NCBI RefSeq assembly: GCF_024498295.1
Contig: NZ_CP101827.1
Location: 1,554,001-1,618,000, forward strand
From: Thermocaproicibacter melissae
GTDB lineage: Bacteria; Bacillota; Clostridia; Oscillospirales; Acutalibacteraceae
Reading direction: 5' to 3'
Length of the DNA: 64,000 nucleotides
A program made the translations under genes and the position numbers. Shown here in pieces: positions 42,032 to 50,950 of this stretch; position 1 is the first letter of the stretch; each line of letters starts with the position of its first letter. The notes beneath the pieces are model-generated. The model ran no database searches, was not told where the DNA came from, and was given only the letters and a program-made list of their open reading frames with translations.

Positions 42032-43561
42032 TTACAATTTATATTGCAGGACATTCCAGCTCAGAGGCGGCAGAACCGGATTGCCGGTCGTGACCCGAAC
42101 TTCCTTCGGTACAACACGATTCGGGTTCTCAAAGGAGTTAACGGCAAGGGGCTGGCTATCGTATAGCTGAATGTGACGGGTAAGCGTTGCATTTTCAAAT
42201 GCAATTTTAGACTCGAGTTCCACACTCTCACGAAGGCTGAGGTTTACGGCAAACACCGTAATGGTCTCCGCTTCTTCGTTGTAAACGGCAGCGGCTTTGA
42301 CAAACGGTTTTTCGCCGTAGTTTTCGGTCTGCAGGGTAGGGCTGTCAAGCGCAACCCGCAAAGCGGTGCCCTTGCTGTAAGCTGCAGCCTGCTGGAACGG
42401 GAAATAGGTTGCCTGCTTGTAGCAGCCACCGTTCGGGTCTACAGCAAATATCCCGCCAATCGGAACAGACTGGCAGGCAATCTTGACACGGTCACTCTTA
42501 TTGAGGAAAGTGATGAGAAGCGCACCGAAGAGGGCCGCGTCGATGAGGTTACTGTGGAACATCATACGCTCGCCCTTTTTGGGAAGCGTGCGTTCTGTCC
42601 ACTCAAGCCCCTTCGGCTGCACCAGTTCGCTGCCCATGACACCCCATTCATCAACCGAGATGTAGATGGTCTTGTTGGAATATTTTCTGGCTTTTACAAA
42701 GTCTGCCGCGGCAGAAATCGCGTCGATAAAACTCGCCATATCCTCCGGAATCATCGGCAGGTCTTCCACGGTAAACTGTGCGGGGAAAACCGTGTCTTTC
42801 ACGAGCTGCGGGTCATAGTTGTAGTAGCGGTGAATGGAGAGATAATCGACTTTATCGTAGCACTGCTCCAGCACTTCTCTGTCCCAATCCGGGAATGTGG
42901 GGTGTGTTTTATCGTTTGCGCAGCTTCCGCATGCCACAAGCTCAATGCTGGGGTCTACCGCGCGCATTTGCTTTGCGGCTTCGTAGGCGATGCGGCCATA
43001 CTCATAAGCCGTTTTTTCGCCCAGCTGCCATGTTCCGTCCATTTCGTTCCCTAAGCACCACAGCTTGATGTTGTAGGGCTTCTCGTGGCCATTCTTTTTG
43101 CGCAGATCGCTGATGGTGGTGCCGCCCTCGAAATTCATATACTCAACTTCGTTTGCAGCCTCTTCCGGAGTGCCGGTGCCGAGGTTCACTGCCAGCATAG
43201 GCTGTGCGCCGACACGGGTGACCCAGTCGGTGTATTCCTCAATGCCCATGATGTTCGGCTCAATTCGGTTCCAAGCGCGTTCCGTACGCACTGGGCGATT
43301 TTCCCTGGGCCCTATGCCGTCCATCCAGTGGTAGCCGGAAACGAAATTTCCGCCCGGGTAACGGACTGCTCCCCTGTTGATGCCTTTCATCATTTCGATG
43401 ACGTCTTCGCGGAATCCGGCTTCGTTTGCTGTGGGATGCTCCGGATTGTAAATGCAGCCGTAAACCGTGGGGCCAAGGGACTCAATGAAGGTGCTGAAAA
43501 TGCGATCGTCAACTTTCGATACGGTGAAAGCTTTATCGATTGTCAAAGTCGCTTTCTTCAT
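42032..43561 (-). CDS. GH51 alpha-L-arabinofuranosidase
   Basis: 509-aa cytoplasmic glycosidase removing arabinose side groups from arabinoxylan or arabinan oligomers. The acid/base Glu173 is in CLGNEMDG and the nucleophile Glu305 in VDEWGV; N-terminal GH51 landmarks are SLGPTVYGCIY and AVRYPGGNFVSGYHW. The C-terminal beta domain completes a normal-length enzyme, and there is no signal peptide. It is last in the importer operon, 27 nt after GH39, which points to intracellular breakdown of imported oligosaccharides. Confidence 0.94.
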   Translation of the reverse strand: MKKATLTIDKAFTVSKVDDRIFSTFIESLGPTVYGCIYNPEHPTANEAGFREDVIEMMKGINRGAVRYPGGNFVSGYHWMDGIGPRENRPVRTERAWNRIEPNIMGIEEYTDWVTRVGAQPMLAVNLGTGTPEEAANEVEYMNFEGGTTISDLRKKNGHEKPYNIKLWCLGNEMDGTWQLGEKTAYEYGRIAYEAAKQMRAVDPSIELVACGSCANDKTHPTFPDWDREVLEQCYDKVDYLSIHRYYNYDPQLVKDTVFPAQFTVEDLPMIPEDMASFIDAISAAADFVKARKYSNKTIYISVDEWGVMGSELVQPKGLEWTERTLPKKGERMMFHSNLIDAALFGALLITFLNKSDRVKIACQSVPIGGIFAVDPNGGCYKQATYFPFQQAAAYSKGTALRVALDSPTLQTENYGEKPFVKAAAVYNEEAETITVFAVNLSLRESVELESKIAFENATLTRHIQLYDSQPLAVNSFENPNRVVPKEVRVTTGNPVLPPLSWNVLQYKL

Positions 43562-43588
43562 ATGTTTTCTGCTCCTTTTTGTCAGTTT

Positions 43589-45100
43589 TTAGTCCATGAC
43601 ACGCTCGTAAGAATAACCGCGGTCGCTGTTCTGCTCCACAGCCATAACCTCAAAGTAAATTACAGCATTCGGGTTCAGGGTAAGATTCAGTTCAAGTTCT
43701 GTGCCGTCCGTGTGAAGACGCTTTGTTGCCACAAACGGATGTGCAGCCTCACGAATCAATTCGTTCTGTTCTTTGGACGGATATGCCGGTTCGCCGAGGT
43801 CATGCCAAACCTTCAGCGGGTTGCAGTAGATTTCGTCCACCGTTTTTGTTACGACGGCATAATCTCCGGCTTTGCAGACCGGCAGCTTAAAGCTGAGAGA
43901 AAGTTCTTTTTCTTCGCTCTTGTTCCGCGACTTATTGAACGCTACACCGCAGTAACGGCCGTTGTTCTTCATTACGATGGCATCGTCGGCATGGAGAACG
44001 CACTCGCCTTGCAGCTGCTTGAAGAACTTGAATGTCCAGAAGGTTGGCTTCGGAATCAGGCCGTTTGCAACAAGACCGAATCCGCCATGGAACGGAGTGA
44101 ACGGAACGCCTGCTTCTTCAAACACATCGCCGAACGTCCAGTAGGAATAGGACTCATTGACATCGCCGAGTTTGGAAAGCAGATAGGCAATGTAAGCCGC
44201 GTTCCTGTTCGTATCGTGAAGCGGGCAGTTTGGAATGTAGGAGGTATTGAATTCCGTGATATGGATTTCGGAACCCTTAAACTCCGGGAAGCTGTCCACA
44301 ATATCTCTGGTAACTTTCAGCCCTGCAAGGCCTTCGTCTGGGTCAGAGAGTTTCGCATAGCCGTAATGTCCATCATATTCCGGAACCTCCGTAGTGTAGT
44401 GATGGCGTGTGATGAAATCCGGTTTCAGTTTGTTGTCTCTGCAGAATTCGAGGAACGAGCGAGTCCAAACCTCGTCGTTTACACCGCAGATTGCCGGGCC
44501 GCCGACGCGGAACCTCTCGTCTACCTCTTTGATGGCAAGGAAGGTCAGGCGGAACAGTTTGAAATATTCCTGCATATCGGCGTTTTTCCAGAATCCCGGC
44601 AGGTTCGGCTCATTCCAAACCTCAATGGGCCAGGTAACAACATCGTCTGCTCCGTAGCGGTCCATGAGATGGCGCAGAGTAGCCTGTACCATTGCCGTCC
44701 ATGCTTCATAGCTCTTCGGCGGTGTTGTGTTGCCCTGCCAATAAAAAATCGTCTGGTCGCCCGACGCCATTTTTTTCGGCATGAAGCCCAGTTCCAAGAA
44801 CGGACGCAGGCCCACGGAACGATAATTGTCCATCACATTGTCAAGGTATGTAAAGTTGTATTCCGGAACGATGTTTCCGTCTTTATCTTTGTATTCATGG
44901 TAAATCGCCATATCGTCGCAGAAAAGCCCGTGGCCGCGAATATAACGAAAACCGATGTTGTCCTGAACAAGTTTCAGCTGCTCCATATAATCTTTGCGGA
45001 GCGCGAGGCCCATGCGGCCTGTGCCGATGCAGAAATCCACATTATTGTGAAAGGTAGCTTTTGCCCCTTTTTGAATTATGTACGACTTTTTGTCTGTCAT
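43589..45100 (-). CDS. GH39 beta-xylosidase
   Basis: 503-aa retaining glycosidase of family GH39 (XynB type). The acid/base Glu164 is in EVWNEPNLPGFW and the nucleophile Glu283 in ITEFNTSY. Other features are YIRGHGLFCDD and the C-terminal beta-sandwich domain. No signal peptide, so it cleaves xylo-oligosaccharides in the cytoplasm. It is between the solute-binding protein and GH51 genes. GH39 also contains iduronidases, but context with GH51 and a sugar importer favours xylosidase. A long plus-strand open frame through this gene is antisense noise. Confidence 0.93.
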   Translation of the reverse strand: MTDKKSYIIQKGAKATFHNNVDFCIGTGRMGLALRKDYMEQLKLVQDNIGFRYIRGHGLFCDDMAIYHEYKDKDGNIVPEYNFTYLDNVMDNYRSVGLRPFLELGFMPKKMASGDQTIFYWQGNTTPPKSYEAWTAMVQATLRHLMDRYGADDVVTWPIEVWNEPNLPGFWKNADMQEYFKLFRLTFLAIKEVDERFRVGGPAICGVNDEVWTRSFLEFCRDNKLKPDFITRHHYTTEVPEYDGHYGYAKLSDPDEGLAGLKVTRDIVDSFPEFKGSEIHITEFNTSYIPNCPLHDTNRNAAYIAYLLSKLGDVNESYSYWTFGDVFEEAGVPFTPFHGGFGLVANGLIPKPTFWTFKFFKQLQGECVLHADDAIVMKNNGRYCGVAFNKSRNKSEEKELSLSFKLPVCKAGDYAVVTKTVDEIYCNPLKVWHDLGEPAYPSKEQNELIREAAHPFVATKRLHTDGTELELNLTLNPNAVIYFEVMAVEQNSDRGYSYERVMD

Positions 45101-45160
45101 AGTGCACCCTCCTTTTTGTTCAATTTATTTCATAATGTTACAAAAAGCTTTCAAGATGAA

Positions 45161-45194
45161 ATCAGACACAGCCAAGCCTTTGGCTGTGTCTGAT
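45161..45194 (-). terminator. Intra-operon hairpin between the solute-binding protein and GH39 genes
   Basis: ATCAGACACAGCCAA (45161-45175) pairs with TTGGCTGTGTCTGAT (45180-45194). The T run is weak (TTTCATCTT on the minus strand). Such a hairpin after a binding-protein gene can keep its mRNA more abundant than the downstream enzymes. Confidence 0.65.
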
Positions 45195-45216
45195 TCATTT
45201 GCATTATGCTATGACA

Positions 45217-46995
45217 TCAGTTTCCAGCTTGTCCTTTGACAGATTCCTGAATCGCTTTTGCGAGATTCTGCGTATCTTTGATGTAGAAATCAAGAACTTC
45301 GTCGAGGCCAAGGCCTTTTGCTTTCGTTACCATGTCTTTGTAGAGGGATTCAAACTCCTCATCGGATTTAGCAAAAGCCATCTTCCAGCAGTTCGTCTTG
45401 ATGACCGTAGCAATCTGATTTTCTTTGGTCTTCAAAGCATCGCTTTCGTTGGCAGGAACAAAGTCGTTGCCCGGGATAACAGCGATTTCATTTCTCGCTT
45501 TTGCTAATTCCATGGAGTTGCTGTAGCCGTAATCCTTGCTCCAGTCTTCATAGAGCTTGCTTTGCGGCTGTGCTTGTGAAGAACTCCACAGGCCGCTGTT
45601 GTAAGGTTCATTGGTATTCGGGTCAGTGTCAGAAGCATTGACAGCCCACCAGTTGATGTTGTTCAGATGGCCAGCGCTCCAGGTGCCGCCGCCGTATTCG
45701 TCCGGAATCTTTGTTTCGCCGACAAGATTCTTAGCAAAATCGGTAGAGACATTCTTGCCATCTTTGACTGTCCAGCAGAGTCCTTCCGGACCATTATTAA
45801 TGACTTCCACGCCTTCCGGTGAATACAGCCAGTTCAGAACTTTCATAGCACGAACCGGATTCTTGGTGGCGCTGCCGATACCTGCAGCCTCGCCTGCACC
45901 GTATGGATTGAAGCCGTTGGAAACGATTTTTTCACCTTCAACAGGAATCATGTAGAAGCCTTTGCCAGCGTCTGTGTGAGCTTTCGTGTTATACTGAGCA
46001 AGGCCGCAATATGCCCAGAAGCCGAGCAGGATCTGGCCTTTGCCGTACTTATCCGTAACCGTTGCATAGTTCTGGGTCGGGGAGTCCGGATCGAGCAGGC
46101 CTCTCTTGTTGCATTCATAGTAGAATCTCAGGCATTTCATGTAGTAAGAGTCTTTGTCGAGGATGCTTCTTACCTGTGTTGCATCGTTGTTGTACTCAAC
46201 AAAGTTTCTGGTGCTCCAACCGTAAAGGAGGCCGAGGCCAGTGCAACCGTTCATGTTGAAGTAGTCCCAGTCTTTGTAGAGAGAGACACCGTAGGTCTTC
46301 TTACCGTTTTCAGCCTTCGGATACTTCTTCACCATAGCCTCCAACATATTGACGATGTCGTCAGTGCTGGAGAGCTTCGGTTTGCCGATTCCGACATAAT
46401 AGTCATAACGAGTGAACAGGCAGTTCATCAGACCGATTAAGTCAGAACTCTTTTTCGGGTCACCGCTGGAAACGCTCTGCGGGATCAGGAATACCTTGTC
46501 CCCAGTTTCGTACATCTTCTGGCATTTCTTGATAGCTTTGTCATATTTCTTGATGTCTTTGCCATAGGTGTCAAGCAGTCCATTGGATGCCATGTCATAG
46601 AAAAGCCCTGCCTTGACCGTCTTGGCAATTTCGTTCTGTTGTAGCATCACGATATCGCCGAGGAATCCGGAAGCACTTCTCGTCTGATAAAGAGTGTTGC
46701 CGCCGCCGGCTACGTTCGGCGCAATGATGTTGACTTTGACGTTAAACTTATCTTTCAGAAGTTTTGCACCCCAACCTTTCAATTCGCCCTGATAGTTTGC
46801 AAGGCTTGAAAAGATTGTCAGCTCAACTTCTTGGCTTTCATCGTCCTTAAGTGCAGACGATGTACCAGACGCTGCTCCAGCAGTTGAGGCGGCTGTGCTA
46901 GAACTGGATTCTTTTGGTGAACAGCCTGCCATGGTGGTTGAAAGCATAGAAGCAGCTAAGGATAACGCGAGAATTTTGAATAGCTTTCCTTTCAT
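45217..46995 (-). CDS. Carbohydrate ABC importer, solute-binding lipoprotein (LplA type)
   Basis: 592 aa. Signal peptide with lipobox TMAGC, so Cys25 would be lipidated; then a Ser/Ala/Thr linker of about 25 residues and a large family-1 type binding domain. Its size and the paired LplB/LplC permeases class it with the long LplA-type binding proteins for oligosaccharides. With GH39 and GH51 downstream, the ligand is probably a xylo- or arabinoxylo-oligosaccharide (inference). It is anchored on the outer face of the membrane. It follows lplC-like permease by 76 nt. Confidence 0.92.
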   Translation of the reverse strand: MKGKLFKILALSLAASMLSTTMAGCSPKESSSSTAASTAGAASGTSSALKDDESQEVELTIFSSLANYQGELKGWGAKLLKDKFNVKVNIIAPNVAGGGNTLYQTRSASGFLGDIVMLQQNEIAKTVKAGLFYDMASNGLLDTYGKDIKKYDKAIKKCQKMYETGDKVFLIPQSVSSGDPKKSSDLIGLMNCLFTRYDYYVGIGKPKLSSTDDIVNMLEAMVKKYPKAENGKKTYGVSLYKDWDYFNMNGCTGLGLLYGWSTRNFVEYNNDATQVRSILDKDSYYMKCLRFYYECNKRGLLDPDSPTQNYATVTDKYGKGQILLGFWAYCGLAQYNTKAHTDAGKGFYMIPVEGEKIVSNGFNPYGAGEAAGIGSATKNPVRAMKVLNWLYSPEGVEVINNGPEGLCWTVKDGKNVSTDFAKNLVGETKIPDEYGGGTWSAGHLNNINWWAVNASDTDPNTNEPYNSGLWSSSQAQPQSKLYEDWSKDYGYSNSMELAKARNEIAVIPGNDFVPANESDALKTKENQIATVIKTNCWKMAFAKSDEEFESLYKDMVTKAKGLGLDEVLDFYIKDTQNLAKAIQESVKGQAGN

Positions 46996-47071
46996 AGCAT
47001 TTCCTTCCCTTCAAGTCAAGATTATTTATATCCCACTTCTGGGGGATTAGTGAAAATATATTTACCGATGA

Positions 47072-47968
47072 TCAGCCTTTCACTGCGCCGATCATAATGC
47101 CCTTTGTGAAATATCTCTGGAAGAACGGATACACAAACAGAATCGGGAACACAACAACCATGGTAATGGTCATCTTAATCGCGGTCGGAGTGATCTGCGT
47201 TGCAGCATTTTGAATTGTTTTCGCATCCATGGAGTTCTGTACAATTGCTGCGAGTGAGTTTGCTTGGTTCAGATAAACGTAAAGCAAGTACTGCAGGGTG
47301 TAAAGGTGGGAATCCGTCATCAAAATCAGGGTGTCCTGGAAGGAGTTCCACTGGCCCACTGCCGAGAAGATTGCAATTGTTGCAAGAATCGGTTTGCAAA
47401 GCGGCAGAACAATTTTGGTAAAGATCGTCATGATTCCTGCGCCGTCAATCTCGGCAGCTTCCTGCAGAGCGACTGGCGTTGACTCGATGTAGGTCTTAAC
47501 CATGATAACATTGAACGGGCTTACTACTGCCGGAAGAATATACGCAAGGAAATTGTTTGTAAGGCCCAGGGTTCTCATCGTCATAAACCACGGAATCAGG
47601 CCTGCATTGAAATACATAGTAATGATGAGGAAACGGTACCAGAATTTACGATGCCACATTTCCTTCGTAAACAGGAAACCCAGCAGAGAAGAGCCAATGA
47701 GCGTCACTACTGTTGCAAGAATGGTTCTCATCACGGTAACGAATGTTGCTTCGCCGAAACCGCTGATGCTGAAAATGTTGGCATAGTTGTCAAAATGGAC
47801 TTTTATTGGGTAGAAAAGGACCTGCCCGTTTTCACTCAGGTCGTTGGCACTGATGGTATTAATGAAAATGTAGTAGAACGGGTAAACGCAAATAAAGGTA
47901 AACAGGATAAAGACCGTATAGTTTATGATATTAAAGATTATGTCGCCTTTTGTCCGACGCTTTACCAT
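47072..47968 (-). CDS. Carbohydrate ABC importer, permease (LplC type)
   Basis: 298-aa permease with six membrane segments and the EAA loop EAAEIDGAGIMTIFTKIVLPLCKP, given here as its parts EAAEIDGAG and IVLPLCKP, that docks on the ATPase. It starts MVKRRTKGDIIFNIINY. The C-terminal FFQRYFTKGIMIGAVKG is the usual end of the LplC/AraQ-like group. It pairs with the LplB-type permease 27 nt upstream. No ATPase gene is in the locus, so a shared MsmX-like ATPase must be encoded elsewhere. Confidence 0.94.
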   Translation of the reverse strand: MVKRRTKGDIIFNIINYTVFILFTFICVYPFYYIFINTISANDLSENGQVLFYPIKVHFDNYANIFSISGFGEATFVTVMRTILATVVTLIGSSLLGFLFTKEMWHRKFWYRFLIITMYFNAGLIPWFMTMRTLGLTNNFLAYILPAVVSPFNVIMVKTYIESTPVALQEAAEIDGAGIMTIFTKIVLPLCKPILATIAIFSAVGQWNSFQDTLILMTDSHLYTLQYLLYVYLNQANSLAAIVQNSMDAKTIQNAATQITPTAIKMTITMVVVFPILFVYPFFQRYFTKGIMIGAVKG

Positions 47969-47995
47969 AAAGGATTCCTCCTGAAATTTTTGTTT

Positions 47996-48976
47996 TTACA
48001 CGATTGTGGCACCACGTGTTGCTTTTGAGATGACGTTTACGACGGTCAGCAGGATGATACTTACAAACGATTTCAAAATGCCGACTGCAGTAGCCATCGA
48101 AATACTTGACAGGCCAATACCTAAATTGTAGACATAGAGGTCCAGAACTTCGATGTGCTCCTGGTTGAAGGAGTTTTGGAAAACAAAGTACTGGTCAAGT
48201 CCGTTGTTCAGGAAGTTTGCAACACTGAGCATCAGGAGAACAAAAAACGTCGGGAGAAGACCCGGAACCGTGATATGCCACATCATTCTGAAGCGCCCTG
48301 CTCCATCGACAGCGGCAGCTTCGTAAAGCTCCTGGTCGATACCTGCAATTGCTGCTAAGTAAATAATTGCGCCCCAACCGGTGCCCTTCCACATACTCCA
48401 CAGTGTCATGTTTAACCATGTATGGTTGTCAAGAGCCAACCAGTTGACGTTCGTGTCGATAATATGTAGGGATTTCAGCACCATGTTGATGGGTCCGTTA
48501 TAGGAGAAAAGCGCATAAGCAAATGAGTAGACAAGCACCCAAGAAATAAAGTTCGGCAAAGTAGTCAAGGTCTGGATGGTTTTCTTCGTTTTGTTAGAAG
48601 TGATTTCTGCAAGGAAGATTGCAAAAACCATCGGAACCCATGAGGTGAGAATGTTCAGACCGCTGATTGCGAACGTGTTCCGCAGAACTGCCATAACTCT
48701 GGCTGCCTGTGTGGGGTTTGCAAACAACGTTGTAAACCAATAAAAACCAACAAATTCGCACTGGTTCAATTTCAAGGGCGGATCATAATTGTAGAACGCA
48801 TATATCCATCCGTAGAGAGGCAAGTAAGAAAACAGGAATGTCAAACAAAGGAATGGTAGCGCAATGAGAAATAATTGAATCCCTCGCTTTTTGCGTGCTT
48901 TTGATTGTTTGTTCAATTTCGGCTCACTAATTACCGCCTCGGCAGAAGCTGAGACTTTTACGCCCTTGTGGTTCAT
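47996..48976 (-). CDS. Carbohydrate ABC importer, permease (LplB type)
   Basis: 326 aa with six membrane segments, the N-terminal Pro/Leu-rich helix LFLIALPFLCLTFLF and an EAA loop around YEAAAVDGAGRFRMM. The upstream ATG at 48997 overlaps the GAGGAGG site itself; the ATG at 48976 (MNHKGVKV) follows it by 12 nt and is more likely. First gene of the importer-GH39-GH51 operon. The leader from the proposed promoter is about 310 nt and contains two GCTAA/TTAGC palindromes. Confidence 0.92.
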   Translation of the reverse strand: MNHKGVKVSASAEAVISEPKLNKQSKARKKRGIQLFLIALPFLCLTFLFSYLPLYGWIYAFYNYDPPLKLNQCEFVGFYWFTTLFANPTQAARVMAVLRNTFAISGLNILTSWVPMVFAIFLAEITSNKTKKTIQTLTTLPNFISWVLVYSFAYALFSYNGPINMVLKSLHIIDTNVNWLALDNHTWLNMTLWSMWKGTGWGAIIYLAAIAGIDQELYEAAAVDGAGRFRMMWHITVPGLLPTFFVLLMLSVANFLNNGLDQYFVFQNSFNQEHIEVLDLYVYNLGIGLSSISMATAVGILKSFVSIILLTVVNVISKATRGATIV

Positions 48977-49188
48977 ATTTCTATTTTTCCTCCTCATTGC
49001 TCACTGCTTTTTACCGTAGATATCAGGTTTCGCGCAGCGAATGATTTTTTGTTTGTTGAGTATGTTATCCGTAAAATGCCAAGAAAGACTTCACAATCTG
49101 TTCAACCATGTGCTGGTCAATAAGTCTTCTCGGTTTTGGGAAGATACCATTGCAAAATCTTTGGGAAAGGCATTTATTTATTCAAAAA

Positions 49189-49203
49189 GCTAAATTTTAG
49201 CTA
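49189..49203. promoter_or_regulatory. Palindromic operator candidate A
   Basis: AGCTAAA-T-TTTAGCT, a perfect 7-bp-arm palindrome in the long leader of the importer operon, about 105-115 nt after the predicted transcription start. Confidence 0.6.
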
Positions 49204-49271
49204 ATTATTTGAATTTTCAATCCGAAAATTCATCCTTTTTTCGTGATTTGCATGCTAGTTCAGACAATTTC

Positions 49272-49284
49272 GCTAAATATTAGC
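49272..49284. promoter_or_regulatory. Palindromic operator candidate B
   Basis: GCTAA-ATA-TTAGC, about 22-34 nt after the predicted transcription start of the importer operon, a position suitable for a repressor roadblock. Shares half-sites with 49189-49203 and 52571-52584. Confidence 0.65.
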
Positions 49285-49313
49285 TTGTGTTATTTTCACT
49301 AATTTGCACTTCA

Positions 49314-49342
49314 ATAATATAGTATTTTAACGATTATGTCAA
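49314..49342 (-). promoter_or_regulatory. Promoter of the arabinoxylan importer operon
   Basis: Minus strand TTGACA (49337-49342), 17 nt, TATTAT (49314-49319). Confidence 0.78.
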
Positions 49343-49716
49343 TGCCATTTGAAAATATTTATGATTTTTTTTAAAACTTTGTTCATATTCTTACGAAAAC
49401 ACTAGCTGCATTTAATATTTTGCAACATCAATTTAGCACTAAGTCCATATTTTTTACGAAATTGAGAATTAATAATTAAATTTTTAGGTTATTTCAACTA
49501 TTATTTTAAATATTATAGTTTTTTATCTGTAATTATTACGCATTAAAAATGCTAAATCGTTATTTCCTACGCGAAAAATTATTCTCTCAGCAGAAAGAAT
49601 AATTTCCGCTGTTTTGAAATAATTTACCGAACTTTTAGCGTAAAAAAAGCAGTTTATCGAACCTTACCATTGGGTCGTCCCACCCTTAGTAAAAATTCCA
49701 AAACTGCAAAGTCCGG

Positions 49717-49742
49717 AAAGGCCATGCTCTTGCATGGCCTTT
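49717..49742 (-). terminator. Terminator of the esterase operon
   Basis: AAAGGCCATGC (49717-49727) and GCATGGCCTTT (49732-49742), about 27 nt after the esterase stop on the minus strand; the following T run is short. Confidence 0.75.
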
Positions 49743-49768
49743 CTCGTTAAATGATTCTTATATGACTT

Positions 49769-50926
49769 TTACTGAAAGACACGCTTCAGGAATTCGCAGC
49801 AGCTATAGCGCCAGACCTGCCACTCGTGGTAACCCGGCGTCACATACATAACGCTGTTGATTCCTTTTTTGCGCAGTTCACTCAGAACTTGCGCGTTTGA
49901 CACGCTGATCGGTTCCTGGTCGCCAGCAGAAACAAACAGCAGGTCAAACTGACGATTGAATTTCTCGGGGTCTGCAAAAAGCGGCGTGTAGTCATAGTTT
50001 TCATCTTTCACAATGAAAACGGCGCTGAAAATTCCGAGCGAAGCGAAATACTCCGGATGATGGAACACGGCGTATTGCGTCTGGAACCCACCCATAGAGA
50101 GTCCCGCCATGGCGCGGCTGTGACGATCGGCAATGGTGCGGTATTTCTTATCAATGAACGGAATGCAGTCCTTAACCAGAACCTGGTCAAGAAGGCCGAT
50201 TGCAGGGTCATACTCGTAGTTCGGCGATTCGGCATAGCCGTTGTTCATGACGATAATCATTTCTTTGCACTGGCCGGACGCAAGCAAATTGTCCATTATG
50301 TAGTTGACCTTGCCCTGCCATATCCAGCCGGTCTCACTTTCGCCGCCACCGTGCTGCAGATAAAGCACCGGGTAGCGCTTTTCGGGGTGGCTCTCATAGC
50401 CCGGAGGCGTATAAACATAGCAGCAACGGGTCCTTCCGGTAACCGTAGATTCATAATAATCCAACCGTATTGTTCCGTGGGGAACATCCTGAAGAAGGTA
50501 AAAATCCGAATGAATCTCCGGCATTTCAAAGAAATTGATTGCGCGGAAACATCCGTAGCCAAGCGGCGCAAGGTCGTTGCAGGCGCGGTTTCCGTCTACG
50601 TAGTATTCATGGTAATGAAAGCCCGGGCCGATGCCGGAGATGGTGACCGTCCAATCGCCGTTGCCGCATGGCTTCATGTCGTAGCGCTGGTTGCCCATCG
50701 TTCCGCCGATGCCCGCAACCTGAACGCTTTTCGCATTCGGAGCATGATAATAGAAAACGGCGTCGCCGTTCGGCTTAACTTCTACTCCGGGATGCTTCTT
50801 TACATATTTGCCCATGGGCCTGCCAGCTTCGTCGCTTGCAAAAACGAGGTCGCGGTCTACGGGATCAAAGAAAAGCGCATGCTCATGGAGTGCCTGATTC
50901 TCGATGATTTCTTTTTTCATATTCAT
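49769..50926 (-). CDS. Cytoplasmic CE1-like esterase (feruloyl/acetyl esterase type), copy 1
   Basis: 385 aa. Residues about 40-150 form an immunoglobulin-like N-terminal domain typical of this esterase group (FYYHAPNAKSVQVAG, FHYHEYYVDGN). An alpha/beta-hydrolase follows with VYTPPGYESHPEKRYPVLYLQHG (given as its parts VYTPPGYE and VLYLQHGGG), nucleophile Ser277 in AGLSMGG, probable Asp in VSAGDQEP and His in GYHEW. No signal peptide. With GH39/GH51 next door it likely removes feruloyl or acetyl groups from imported oligosaccharides. It follows its paralogue by 24 nt. Start 50926 or the ATG two codons on. Confidence 0.88.
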   Translation of the reverse strand: MNMKKEIIENQALHEHALFFDPVDRDLVFASDEAGRPMGKYVKKHPGVEVKPNGDAVFYYHAPNAKSVQVAGIGGTMGNQRYDMKPCGNGDWTVTISGIGPGFHYHEYYVDGNRACNDLAPLGYGCFRAINFFEMPEIHSDFYLLQDVPHGTIRLDYYESTVTGRTRCCYVYTPPGYESHPEKRYPVLYLQHGGGESETGWIWQGKVNYIMDNLLASGQCKEMIIVMNNGYAESPNYEYDPAIGLLDQVLVKDCIPFIDKKYRTIADRHSRAMAGLSMGGFQTQYAVFHHPEYFASLGIFSAVFIVKDENYDYTPLFADPEKFNRQFDLLFVSAGDQEPISVSNAQVLSELRKKGINSVMYVTPGYHEWQVWRYSCCEFLKRVFQ

Positions 50927-50950
50927 ATTGCCTCGCGCATCCTTTCCGTC

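Larger units (their letters stand above)
48998..49768. other. AT-rich control region before the arabinoxylan importer operon
   Basis: About 770 nt without a gene. It carries the operon promoter (49314-49342), two GCTAA/TTAGC palindromes, further single half-sites (near 49550 and 49635) and, at the far end, the hairpin ending the esterase operon. AT content is much higher than in the genes. I see no ORF with a start site. Confidence 0.7.

Noticed and set aside
43085-45193. 702-codon open frame on the plus strand opposite GH39/GH51
   Set aside because: Antisense to two enzymes with complete catalytic motifs; composition (His/Phe/Arg/Cys-rich) is typical of shadow frames.
48998-49768. CRISPR array in the AT-rich spacer
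   Set aside because: The repeated GCTAA/TTAGC words are short palindromes without regular spacing; no array of direct repeats exists anywhere in the window.
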